The notes beneath the pieces are model-generated. The model saw nothing but the letters and a program-made list of their open reading frames with translations. It had not been told where the DNA came from and did no database searches. From positions 1 through 13,657 of the forward strand of contig DENL01000037.1 in assembly GCA_002359655.1 (NCBI GenBank): DNA of 13,657 nucleotides, written 5' to 3'. Shown piece after piece: positions 1 to 6,422 of the stretch (positions are counted from its first letter, which is position 1; each line of letters begins with the position of its first letter). The DNA is from Rickettsiales bacterium UBA2645 (GTDB lineage: Bacteria; Pseudomonadota; Alphaproteobacteria; Rickettsiales; UBA1997). The translations under genes and the position numbers were made by a program.

Positions 1-29
1 TTGGGATTGGCCTAAGTCGGGAAGTATTT

Positions 30-290
30 ATGCCAAGAGGTTATCCAAGTTTAAACGAAACTCAAAAATCAGAAATTATTAATCGCGTTAGTGATAAAGG
101 CGAAAGAGTTCCTGATTTAGCTCGTGAATATGGCGTAATTCCCAAAACCATTTACAACCTCTTAAGAAACAAAGCCAATCAACCTCAGGCAGTTTTAGAA
201 TTAGCTAAATTAAAGCGTGAGAATGAGGCTTTAATTAACATTATTGGTTCTTTAGTTGCTGAGAGTCGATTAGGGAAAAAAAAGAAGTAA
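30..290 (+). CDS. IS3-family transposase OrfA (HTH protein)
   Basis: An 86-residue DNA-binding subunit of the IS transposase. Residues about 10-45 form a helix-turn-helix (…RVPDLAREYGV-x-PKTIYNLL…) of the type that recognises the terminal inverted repeats. Residues 55-75 (ELAKLKRENEALINIIGSLV) form a leucine-zipper-like coiled coil that would join OrfA to OrfAB. Length and layout are normal for the family. The start is ATG at 30 with no obvious Shine-Dalgarno. The gene ends in a lysine-rich tail encoded by an A8 run just before the stop, the usual position of the orfA/orfB recoding site. The reading frame is intact. Confidence 0.88.
   Translation: MPRGYPSLNETQKSEIINRVSDKGERVPDLAREYGVIPKTIYNLLRNKANQPQAVLELAKLKRENEALINIIGSLVAESRLGKKKK
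276..283 (+). promoter_or_regulatory. A8 slippery run at orfA/orfB junction
   Basis: GGG followed by eight A and AGAAGTAA ends orfA. The orfB frame is open from 274, right after a TAG at 271-273, and lies at +1 (equivalently -2) relative to orfA. The classical IS3 arrangement is -1. Loss of one A by transcriptional slippage, or a +1 ribosomal shift, would fuse the two frames; a GTG at 304 could alternatively start orfB alone. This is inferred from frame geometry only. Confidence 0.4.
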
Positions 291-303
291 GCGCGATAGT
301 TTA

Positions 304-1274
304 GTGAATTATTTTTCTTCTTCAGATTCGTCAAAAGAATCGTCTGCGATCAGCAAATCTGCTGCTTGCTCTAAAATATCAATTTCTCGAACTAATCTTT
401 ATTACCAGCCAAAACTTCCGAGCAAAGATTTGTTTTTAAAGCAACAAATCGAAGCTGTTTTGTTAGAGCATAAAGCTTATGGTTACAGACGCATTGCTAT
501 TGCTCTTAATGTTAATCACAAAAGAGTTCTCCGAGTAATGAAGCTCTTTAACATCAAAACAAAGAAGTTCAGAAAAAAACCAAGAACAAGAATCTCAGCC
601 AATAAATTCCCCGTTAATTCTGCTAAAAATCTATTTGCAGAAATGGTGATAAATCAGCCAAATCAGGCTTGGGTTTCAGACTTCACTTATTTGTCTTATC
701 AAAACAAATTTATGTATCTGGCAACAATTCTTGATGCTTTTACCAGAGAGGTAATTGCTTGGAATGTCAGCGTCAGGCATAATGGCACTTTAGTTACAGA
801 TGCTTTGATTGCAGCTCTTAACAAAAGACCTGTTGCACCTGAAATTTTTCACTCTGATCAAGGAAGTGACAATTTGCTTTTAAGCAAATTGCAACTGATT
901 CAGTACAAAAACAAAAAAATTATCAGTAATATCGCAGCAATCAACTCACTGATATTTTAAGATCTAAAAATATCAAAGCTTCGATGAGTAAAAAGAGCTC
1001 TCCTTGGCAAAATGGCAAACAAGAATCTTTTTATCAGAAATTCAAATTTGAGCTTGAAGACTTTAATAGCTATCCAAGCCAAGGTGAGTTGATTGAAGCA
1101 ATTGCACTTCAGATTCATTACTACAATCACAAGCGTATTCACAGTGCTCTGAAGATGCCGCCAACAATCTTTTACCAAAGATTTAAAACAGCAGAAAATT
1201 CCACAGCAAAACCAGAAGAAAATTTTAAAAAAATTATTGATCATTTAAGTTCGAAAAAGTTAAATAATCAGTAA
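304..1274 (+). pseudogene. IS3-family transposase OrfB (DDE integrase), disrupted
   Basis: This was the catalytic subunit. The N-terminal piece (304-960) has the family's HTH_21-type segment (KAYGYRRIAIAL…, residues 57-68), the first catalytic Asp in WVSDFTYLSY (residue 126) and the second in HSDQGSD (residue 185). The frame then runs into about 30 unrelated residues and stops at 960. The rest of the core resumes in another frame: YRSNQLTDILRSKNIKAS from base 930, then SPWQNGKQESFY with the catalytic Glu, to a stop at 1274. Removing bases 871-929 rejoins …HSDQGSD|YRSNQ… into the normal family sequence. The copy is therefore disrupted by an insertion, not by a point frameshift. GTG at 304 is a possible start; the frame is open from 274. 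Confidence 0.9.
871..929 (+). repeat. 59-bp insertion in orfB starting with a 9-bp-stem hairpin
   Basis: This segment has no counterpart in the family between the second-Asp motif and the following Tyr-Arg. It opens with AATTTGCTT-TT-AAGCAAATT, a perfect 9-bp inverted repeat with a 2-nt spacer (871-890). It also contains ACTGATTCAGT, a 5-bp inverted repeat. Its length (59, that is 2 modulo 3) accounts exactly for the observed frame change. No target duplication is evident. It may be a tiny palindromic mobile element or a scar; the source is unknown. Confidence 0.65.
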
Positions 1275-1309
1275 TTCAGATTTAGAAGGGACGAGTTGTT
1301 TAAAAAAGA

Positions 1310-1320
1310 GGTGCAGTTCA
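1310..1320 (-). repeat. Right terminal tip of the IS element
   Basis: Minus-strand TGAACTGCACC, followed inward by a T-rich stretch and CAACTCGTCCC. The first three bases are TGA and are in frame with the neighbouring minus-strand gene, forming its stop codon. The matching left tip lies outside the window, so the pairing cannot be confirmed here. Confidence 0.6.
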
Positions 1321-2772
1321 TTTAGATTCGGCATTTCTAAACATATCTCGTATCACTTCTGGTTGTTTGGCTAATTGCTCAGGAGTGAACTTGGCGTAGG
1401 TAACTCCCACCATCTCTTTTAATACAGTTCGCTCTTGAACAAGTTGATCTTTCTGAAAAATAGCTTTATAAGCATCAACAAAATATTGGGTTTCTCTAAA
1501 TCCAATAAATAGCGGATAATTGAGATAATCTCCTGACGCCAACTCATTTCGAACTTCATCCTTCATAATTTTACCTGCAATTTCATAATTTCCTAAAATC
1601 ACCTGTTGAGCTAAGTGGTATAAAGGTTTCTGCTTCCATGTATCTCCCTGCAAATACTTCTGAGCAGTTTTTATATTCTTGTTAAGTCGATGGGCATTGG
1701 CCAAATTAATTATTAGTTTCGTTCTACAATCTTCGCTAATTTTTACTTCGTCTTCGAAGTTAGCATTAAGTACAGAATCGAGTAGTTTTATTGCTAACTC
1801 GTAATTGGCTTCATCGATTAAATTATAGCTGGCTTCCAAAACTAATGTATCTGCGTCGATTGATTGTTTTACTACATGTCGTAAGGCATATTGCGTTAAT
1901 ATCATTGTAAAAATGACAAAACCAGTAGTGACTTTGCGATGGTATTCTTGATCAAAAGATAGTTGATGACCAACCTTCATATCAGGTACAAAACCCGGAA
2001 TACCGGATAAATCAATTTTATGTTTTTTAACTCCCTCCCAATATCGAAAGTTCACTGTGCCACGAGAATGTGTGAATAAATTTCTTCGAAGAATAGCCTC
2101 ATAAACAGTGTTTCGTTCAGGAAAATTTTCGACTTTAATATTGCGCTTTAATAACCATTCAAATTTTTCAAATTGATTCTCAGATAAAATTTGGTTCTCA
2201 ATATAGCTTTGGATCATCTTTTCACGCAATTCATCTATTGACCTAACGTCTTGTAGATCAGTCAATTTTATCTCATGTTTTAGATTATCTACCAGCTCAC
2301 TTTTCTTTGTTAAGAGATATAGAAAGAACTCATAAAGGTAGTTCTCAAAAAAATTAATGATCAGACCAGAAAAAGTATTCGGTAATGTTTTTAATAATCT
2401 GCTAAACCTCTCCTGTTTTGTCATTGCAGGTATTACTTCGCGTGTAACATCGAAATTAAATGTGTATAAATTTTTAGCAGAGTTACTTGGATCTTTGATC
2501 AGCTTTACCTTTCCATCAGTTACTAATTTTTCGATTTGTTTACTGGCTTCATCGCGAAATGCTTGTGGAACAATTGATATAGCAGAAGCAGCTTGTTGAA
2601 ACGCTTGAAGGTCTTGCATATAATCGATAAAGCGAGAACCAAATCCAAGTGAGTCCTTAAACGCTATCGCTGGCGCAGGTAATGTCGTAGAAGATTTTGG
2701 AGATATGTTGTTATTAACCTGTTTTGTGTACTCAGTTTTTAGACCAGATTTACGCTGCTTCTTTTTCCCCAT
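1318..2772 (-). CDS. HEPN-domain protein (putative RNase-fold protein), possibly 3'-truncated by IS
   Basis: A 484-residue protein of no recognised named family. The N-terminus is very basic (MGKKKQRKSGLK). The middle holds EAILRRNLFTHSRGTVNFRYW with an R-x4-H signature (Arg230, His235, counted from the ATG). This motif and its context (RRN-hydrophobic-x-H followed by G-x-V-x-x-x-Y) are typical of HEPN domains, many of which are metal-independent RNases in toxin, antiviral or RNA-processing systems. The following region (about 305-380) alternates helices in a TPR-like way (…YELAIKLLDSVL… and …IINLANAHRLNKN…), suggesting a protein-interaction half. The ATG at 2772 is preferred to an in-frame TTG at 2784; neither has a Shine-Dalgarno. 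The stop codon TGA at 1320-1318 is the tip of the adjacent IS, so the native C-terminus may be lost. No antitoxin or nucleotidyltransferase partner is seen next to it. HEPN assignment is inferred from one motif; activity is unproven. Confidence 0.7.
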   Translation of the reverse strand: MGKKKQRKSGLKTEYTKQVNNNISPKSSTTLPAPAIAFKDSLGFGSRFIDYMQDLQAFQQAASAISIVPQAFRDEASKQIEKLVTDGKVKLIKDPSNSAKNLYTFNFDVTREVIPAMTKQERFSRLLKTLPNTFSGLIINFFENYLYEFFLYLLTKKSELVDNLKHEIKLTDLQDVRSIDELREKMIQSYIENQILSENQFEKFEWLLKRNIKVENFPERNTVYEAILRRNLFTHSRGTVNFRYWEGVKKHKIDLSGIPGFVPDMKVGHQLSFDQEYHRKVTTGFVIFTMILTQYALRHVVKQSIDADTLVLEASYNLIDEANYELAIKLLDSVLNANFEDEVKISEDCRTKLIINLANAHRLNKNIKTAQKYLQGDTWKQKPLYHLAQQVILGNYEIAGKIMKDEVRNELASGDYLNYPLFIGFRETQYFVDAYKAIFQKDQLVQERTVLKEMVGVTYAKFTPEQLAKQPEVIRDMFRNAESK

Positions 2773-2825
2773 GTTAAAACCCAATATTTTTGTTAATCGG
2801 CAAATGTTGTAATAAAGCTTAGATG

Positions 2826-2856
2826 ATTATACCTAAAAGTTCACGCCGTTTTCCAA
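2826..2856 (-). promoter_or_regulatory. Candidate promoter of the HEPN gene
   Basis: On the minus strand there is a perfect -10 hexamer TATAAT (2831-2826). TTGGAA (2856-2851) sits 19 bp upstream as a weak -35 at long spacing. Transcription would begin near 2819, giving a leader of about 47 nt before the ATG at 2772. It is the only TATAAT in this gap and is correctly oriented. Confidence 0.5.
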
Positions 2857-3189
2857 AAATTTTTCAGATTGCTAATTGATGTGGTAACGGAGATCAAAAA
2901 AGTTCGCAAAATTATAAAAATCTGCTTGCCTAAGCGGTTGAATTTTTCGAACCAAATCGCGTGGAGCCATTATTTACCGAAGGAGTAATTTTTTTGCGGT
3001 GACCACTTGTCAAAAAATCTTCTCTGCATCTCCAGACAAGTGGTTACGAACAAAGCTATTATTTACAAGGCTTCGAGGCATGTCAGATTTTTAAAATTTT
3101 TCAAATGACAACTAAGTGGGGCACAAAATTATGTTTTCTGTGACATCTTGTCTCTGAGAAAAGTTGGTATTTCTTTCTCCGTTACAGGT
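2857..3189. other. Non-coding stretch with a 13-bp-stem hairpin
   Basis: I see no convincing gene. The clearest structure is an inverted repeat, GTGACCACTTGTC (2999-3011) and GACAAGTGGTTAC (3035-3047). It gives 12 Watson-Crick pairs plus one G-T, with a 23-nt loop. There is no T-run after it on either strand, so it is not an ordinary terminator. A plus-strand frame without ATG is open from 2942 to 3094 (contains VTTCQKIFSASPDKWLR) and spans the hairpin; it may be a degraded gene fragment or chance. The rest is featureless AT-rich sequence. Confidence 0.5.
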
Positions 3190-3429
3190 TCAAAAATGTT
3201 TTTTGGCGAACGCTTTTCCTGAGTGGGATTTTAAATATTTTTCGAATTCTAGAGCTTTGTATTTGTCGTTGAAGGAACAGTAAAATTCGAGGTTCCAAGG
3301 CCTGAATTTGGTAGTGTAAGAAGATTTTCCTGAATTGTGATCTTCTAATCTTTGTTTGAGATTCGAGGTGTAGCCAATGTAAGATTGGTCTGGATTGGAG
3401 ATGGATTTTAGGATACAGGTGTAGTGCAT
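3190..3429 (-). CDS. Small GIY-YIG endonuclease-family protein
   Basis: A 79-residue stand-alone GIY-YIG domain, the size usual for the YhbQ/UvrC-N-like single-domain group. The first half of the signature is degenerate (YTC, residues 3-5, instead of GIY). The YIG is intact at residues 17-19, followed by YTSNLKQRLEDHNSG with the conserved Arg27, His31 and Asn32. The catalytic Glu is probably Glu63 in FEKYLKS, followed by the typical SGKAF-x-KK tail. Members nick or cut DNA with one metal ion and often act in repair or are of unknown role. The ATG start at 3429 is preceded by a weak purine stretch (AAGAAA). The gene stands alone, downstream of the palindromic element and in the same direction as the tRNA. 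Confidence 0.85.
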   Translation of the reverse strand: MHYTCILKSISNPDQSYIGYTSNLKQRLEDHNSGKSSYTTKFRPWNLEFYCSFNDKYKALEFEKYLKSHSGKAFAKKHF

Positions 3430-3471
3430 TTTCTTAGGGTGATAAGAATTAATACTGAGTTTGTTGGACTA

Positions 3472-3571
3472 GCCCTTGCTTCGCCTGAAGGCTACGCAGG
3501 GCATGCTTCGCTCTAACGATCTACTTATGTCGCGTGGCCGCGCCATGCGTAGCTAGTAAGAGCGAAGCATG
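3472..3571. repeat. GC-rich composite palindromic element abutting tRNA-Ala
   Basis: A GC-rich island in AT-rich surroundings built from several inverted repeats. CATGCTTCGCTCT (3502-3514) pairs with AGAGCGAAGCATG (3559-3571), 13 bp and perfect. GCTACGCA (3491-3498) pairs with TGCGTAGC (3546-3553). CGCGTGGC (3531-3538) pairs with GCCATGCG (3542-3549) apart from one G-T, around a 3-nt loop. The first two pairs are interleaved, not nested. The last arm overlaps the final CA of the tRNA-encoded CCA. It could act as a transcription end or processing signal for the tRNA, or be a mobile palindromic element; I cannot separate these. Confidence 0.7.
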
Positions 3572-3645
3572 GTGGAGCTAACGAGAGTCGAACTCGTGAC
3601 CTCTTGCATGCCATGCAAGCGCGCTACCAACTGCGCTATAGCCCC
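3570..3645 (-). tRNA. tRNA-Ala (anticodon GGC)
   Basis: A 76-nt cloverleaf including an encoded CCA. The acceptor stem GGGGCTA pairs with TAGCTCC and has the G3-U70 wobble pair that is the alanine identity element. The D arm contains GCGCAGTTGGTAGCGC. The anticodon stem-loop is CTTGC-ATGGCAT-GCAAG with GGC in the loop, reading GCC and GCU. The T arm carries GTTCGACTC. All stems are intact. The 3' end runs directly into the palindromic element at 3472-3571, and the candidate promoter lies 19 to 47 nt upstream of the 5' end. Confidence 0.97.
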
Positions 3646-3663
3646 TTAAAAAAAACTGAACAA

Positions 3664-3692
3664 CTTATAATTACTGGGATTTGCTTTCGCAA
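3664..3692 (-). promoter_or_regulatory. Candidate promoter of tRNA-Ala
   Basis: Minus-strand TTGCGA (3692-3687), 17-bp spacer, then TATAAG (3669-3664). These match the sigma-70-type hexamers at 4/6 and 5/6 with ideal spacing. The predicted start near 3657 leaves a short leader before the mature tRNA at 3645. The hexamers overlap the inverted repeats at 3670-3721. Confidence 0.45.
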
Positions 3693-3721
3693 ATGCCAGC
3701 TACTTGCTTGATCCTAGTAAT
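3670..3721. repeat. Nested inverted repeats upstream of tRNA-Ala
   Basis: The outer arms ATTACTGGGAT (3670-3680) and ATCCTAGTAAT (3711-3721) pair at 10 of 11 positions, with one G-T. They enclose a second hairpin, ATTTGC-TTTC-GCAAAT (3680-3695). The inner hairpin resembles the one opening the 59-bp insertion in the IS (ATTTGCTT…AAGCAAAT), which may mean related palindromes or chance in AT-rich DNA. Confidence 0.5.
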
Positions 3722-3723
3722 AG

Positions 3724-3758
3724 CCAAACAAAAACTTGGCGGCTAAAACAAGAGCCGC
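3724..3758 (-). terminator. Terminator-like hairpin after the lipoprotein gene
   Basis: On the minus strand GCGGCT-CTTGTTTT-AGCCGC forms a 6-bp, mostly G-C stem, followed by CAAG and a T-rich run (TTTTTGTTT). It is correctly placed to end the array that runs from about 9741 to 3815. The stem is short and the T-run starts 4 nt late, so efficiency is uncertain. Confidence 0.5.
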
Positions 3759-3814
3759 GCATCAAATAGGCTTAGTTGCAAAACTGCAATTATTTTTTCG
3801 TAGATTTTATTTAA

Positions 3815-4099
3815 TTAGTTTCCTTCAACATAAGTGATGGCTTCGCCGTGACGAACCAGAATATACTTAACGCCCCAAAAAGTATGATAAGCATAAATTT
3901 TATCGCCGGCGCGATAATAGCAGGGAAATTTCTTTCTAACTTTATTGTGGGTTGCATCACTTACCAAACTAGTTCCTATAGTGTCGTAATAAGATTGAGC
4001 TGTTGATTTATCGTAATCAGAAGGAGCAAGGCAACCAAACTGATTAAGGTCAACACAAGATATGCAGAAAAAAAATAACAAAATAGCAAGCTTGTTCAT
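3815..4099 (-). CDS. Small putative lipoprotein of unknown function
   Basis: A 94-residue protein I do not recognise. The N-terminus is a signal peptide: MNK, then a hydrophobic run LAILLFFFCIS and Cys15. This gives a lipobox-like CISC that is atypical at -3; the mature protein would start C-V-D-L. Two further Cys (Cys23 in FGC, and one in FPCYY) could form a disulfide outside the cytoplasm. The C-terminal half is rich in Tyr and aromatic residues (YYRAGDKIYAYHTFWGVKYILV), suggesting a small beta-rich fold. The start is ATG at 4099, because an in-frame TTG at 4138 lies inside the preceding gene and would spoil the signal peptide. It follows the sensor kinase by 19 bases in the same direction and precedes a terminator-like hairpin, so it is probably the last gene of the array and could serve as an envelope partner of the kinase; that link is inference. 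Confidence 0.65.
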   Translation of the reverse strand: MNKLAILLFFFCISCVDLNQFGCLAPSDYDKSTAQSYYDTIGTSLVSDATHNKVRKKFPCYYRAGDKIYAYHTFWGVKYILVRHGEAITYVEGN

Positions 4100-4118
4100 T
4101 TGTGAATTTTTTGAATTT

Positions 4119-6419
4119 TTAGCCCAGACATTTTTCAATTACGTCGGCAAGCTTTGTTTTAGAAGTAGATTTTTCTAGATGAAAATTCATGCCGCTATCT
4201 AAAGCTTTTTTGATGGTTTTTTCATCTGAAGAAGACATCAAAGCGATGATTGGAATTTTTTTGTAATTCTTGAATTTTTTAAAAACTTTTCCTTCACGAA
4301 TTTTTGCCGCAGCTTCATATCCGTTCATCAACGGCATTTCACCGTCCATTAAAACTAGATCAAAATCTTCTTCATCCAGAATTTTTAAAGCCTCTAAACC
4401 ATTTTCAGCATAGCTGGTTTTATAGCCTAAATCACGCAAAACTTTTGAGGTAATTTTGATGTTAGCTGGATTATCTTCAACAAGCAAAACTGCCTGATTT
4501 TTTACGGAGTTTTTATTTTTTTTCTCTCTCAAAACTTCTTCATTATCTTCCACTTCATAAACATTGAAAAATAACTTGACCTTGGTGCCTTTGTTTTTAG
4601 CAGATTCGATTTCGATCTTACCTCTATGCATCTCAACCAGTTTAAAAACAATCGACATACCAATTCCGTGCGAGTCAACATTTTCTAAATCGCTTTTATC
4701 AATATCTCTTCCGCGCCCTTGTAAAAGAATTTCAACTTCTTGTTTGCTCATACCAATTCCTTGATCAAGAACTTCAATATAAATTTGGCCTTCCGATTTA
4801 AGGTATTTAGCAGAGATGGTAACGCTGGTTTGTGGCTTGCTATATTTAATGGCGTTGGTGATTAGATTCACTAATATCTGTTTCATTCTTCTAATATCGC
4901 AATATAGCTTTGGCAGGTTATTTTCGATTTCAGTCCTAACCACAGTGTGATGTCTTGTCGCCAAACTTTTGTTGAGAAGAACAATACGATCGATGATAGA
5001 AGAAACATCGCAGGGTTTGAATTTTTCTAAAGAAAATTCTCCCTTATCAACTTGATTGGTATCGAGCAAATCTTCAACAAAATGCATTAGCTCTTCTGAC
5101 TGATCTGCAATGGTTTCAACCATTTGTAACTCTTCACTTTGTAGGATTTCAGAGCGACTTTTATTGCCTAAAATAATTTTGCTCAGACCACAAATTCCAA
5201 AAATATAATTTTTTATATCATGAGAAGATTTTGCCAAAAATTCTGCTTTGGCTTCGTTAGCTCTGAATAATTCGTGATTAGTAACTTCAAGTTTCTTGAG
5301 TAGATCTTTTTCTCTTTTAGTAACTTCTTTTACAGAGTTTAAAGTATTAAATAAGTCTAGTAACTCGCCACCCTTTGGCCTTTCAGGAACGAAGGAAAAA
5401 TCTTGTTTAGAAATTTTTAAGGCAAATTTAGAAAGCCCCGAAACTGGCTTAACGATTTGATAATAAATCTTTTGAAACAAAACTATGCAGGCAAAAATTA
5501 CCAAAAAAACCAACGATAGTTGTCTCAAGAAAAGATTAAAAATTTGGTGATAAGATTCGTTGGAATCATAAAGAACTAAAATTTTTAACGGAGAGTTTTT
5601 TATCATTCTAACCGCAGCGAATGAACTATCTTTGGTAAATAATCCTTGCCTATCTATCACTTTTATAGGATCTAACTCATTAAGATTGGAAATTTTATCA
5701 GCTAATTTTTTGTATCTTTTTTCATCAAAATTGTCTGATGCAAAAGCAATTTCATTACCTTCTATAACTGCAAAGCTAAGGTTTTCGTTGCTAATAGTTT
5801 TAAGAATTTTTTCTATAATTCTCTCAATATCCAAACCAAAAGCTAAAGTACCTAAATAATCGCCCGAATTAGAAAAAACTCCCATTCCAATTGGAATGAT
5901 ATATCGCCCAGAAAGAGCTCCAAGTAAGGGCTTCCCAAATACTAGTTTTTCTGGAATCTTTGATGTTGTGACTAAATAATCGCGACTAGAAACATTGACT
6001 GGATTTTTAATTACTCCGACTGCTCCATCTGCAGACATATCGCCTTTTTTATCAACCCAAGAAAAAGCATTCCAAGTAATTGATATATCAACCTGATTAT
6101 TAATATTGCCCACAAAAGAAGAGAGAATTTTAGCTACTTTTTCACCATTAGCAACGTGATTATTTTCTGTTGTTTCCTTAATTTGCTTGGTTGCGTAGTG
6201 CAATTGATATTTCAGATAATCAATATTGTAAGAAATCAGGTTTTCGATTTGCTCGGATGTAACAAAAATTTTTTCTTCGATTTTTTCCCTCTCTTGATCA
6301 ATCGAAAATTTCAAAAACAAAACACTAATCAGAAATATCAAAACGATAGAAATCCGATATATCAGAACGAAATCTTTTGTTAGCGACGAAGGAAAATTGA
6401 GCCAAAATTTCTTTTTCAT
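4119..6419 (-). CDS. Membrane-bound hybrid sensor histidine kinase with Cache-type sensor and receiver domain
   Basis: A 766-residue two-component kinase. TM1 is at about residues 17-40. A periplasmic domain of about 255 residues follows, with Cache/PDC features (SSRDYLV at 144-150, FGKPLLGALSGRYIIPIG at 161-178, then SGDYLGTLAFGLDI). TM2 is at about 298-320, followed by a HAMP-like linker and coiled coil (325-395). The HisKA box is FLAKSSHDIKN with phospho-acceptor His400. The HATPase domain has its N box at NLITNAIKYS (Asn522), G1 at LDQGIGMS (Asp552, Gly554, Gly556) and G2 at HGIGMSIV (584-591). The receiver domain (642-766) has the acidic residue Asp649, phospho-Asp692 in LMDGEMPLMNG, Ser729 and Lys750. 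Lys750 is followed by Ser, not the usual Pro. It should autophosphorylate at His400 and pass phosphate to Asp692, with a separate phosphotransfer protein and regulator elsewhere; none is encoded here. The ATG lies 3 bases after the stop of the racemase-like gene, suggesting translational coupling. The ligand is unknown. Confidence 0.93.
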   Translation of the reverse strand: MKKKFWLNFPSSLTKDFVLIYRISIVLIFLISVLFLKFSIDQEREKIEEKIFVTSEQIENLISYNIDYLKYQLHYATKQIKETTENNHVANGEKVAKILSSFVGNINNQVDISITWNAFSWVDKKGDMSADGAVGVIKNPVNVSSRDYLVTTSKIPEKLVFGKPLLGALSGRYIIPIGMGVFSNSGDYLGTLAFGLDIERIIEKILKTISNENLSFAVIEGNEIAFASDNFDEKRYKKLADKISNLNELDPIKVIDRQGLFTKDSSFAAVRMIKNSPLKILVLYDSNESYHQIFNLFLRQLSLVFLVIFACIVLFQKIYYQIVKPVSGLSKFALKISKQDFSFVPERPKGGELLDLFNTLNSVKEVTKREKDLLKKLEVTNHELFRANEAKAEFLAKSSHDIKNYIFGICGLSKIILGNKSRSEILQSEELQMVETIADQSEELMHFVEDLLDTNQVDKGEFSLEKFKPCDVSSIIDRIVLLNKSLATRHHTVVRTEIENNLPKLYCDIRRMKQILVNLITNAIKYSKPQTSVTISAKYLKSEGQIYIEVLDQGIGMSKQEVEILLQGRGRDIDKSDLENVDSHGIGMSIVFKLVEMHRGKIEIESAKNKGTKVKLFFNVYEVEDNEEVLREKKNKNSVKNQAVLLVEDNPANIKITSKVLRDLGYKTSYAENGLEALKILDEEDFDLVLMDGEMPLMNGYEAAAKIREGKVFKKFKNYKKIPIIALMSSSDEKTIKKALDSGMNFHLEKSTSKTKLADVIEKCLG

Positions 6420-6422
6420 TCT

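Larger units (their letters stand above)
1..1320 (+). mobile_element. IS3-family (IS150-like) insertion sequence, left end outside window
   Basis: The element carries a two-gene orfA/orfB transposase with a DDE integrase core. The right terminus is placed at 1320 because, read on the minus strand, the sequence from 1320 begins TGAACTGCACC, the style of end I recall for IS150-group elements (TG at the tip, then ACTGCACC). The left terminal repeat is not visible: orfA begins at 30 and the first 29 bases look internal, so the tip should lie a few dozen bases upstream of the window. The target duplication cannot be checked for that reason. OrfB is interrupted, so this copy is probably not autonomous. 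Family assignment is firm; the exact right boundary is good but from memory of related ends. Confidence 0.85.

Noticed and set aside
957..1244. 95-codon minus-strand frame across the IS orfB tail
   Set aside because: It is fully antisense to the conserved transposase C-terminus and has no recognisable protein features.
3777..3798. TTGCA-AAAC-TGCAA hairpin followed by T-rich sequence on the plus strand
   Set aside because: It looks like a weak terminator, but no plus-strand gene lies upstream and the stem is only 5 bp.
4564..4764. Plus-strand frames inside the histidine kinase gene (also 5632-5859 and 6156-6383)
   Set aside because: They are antisense shadows of conserved kinase and sensor domains.
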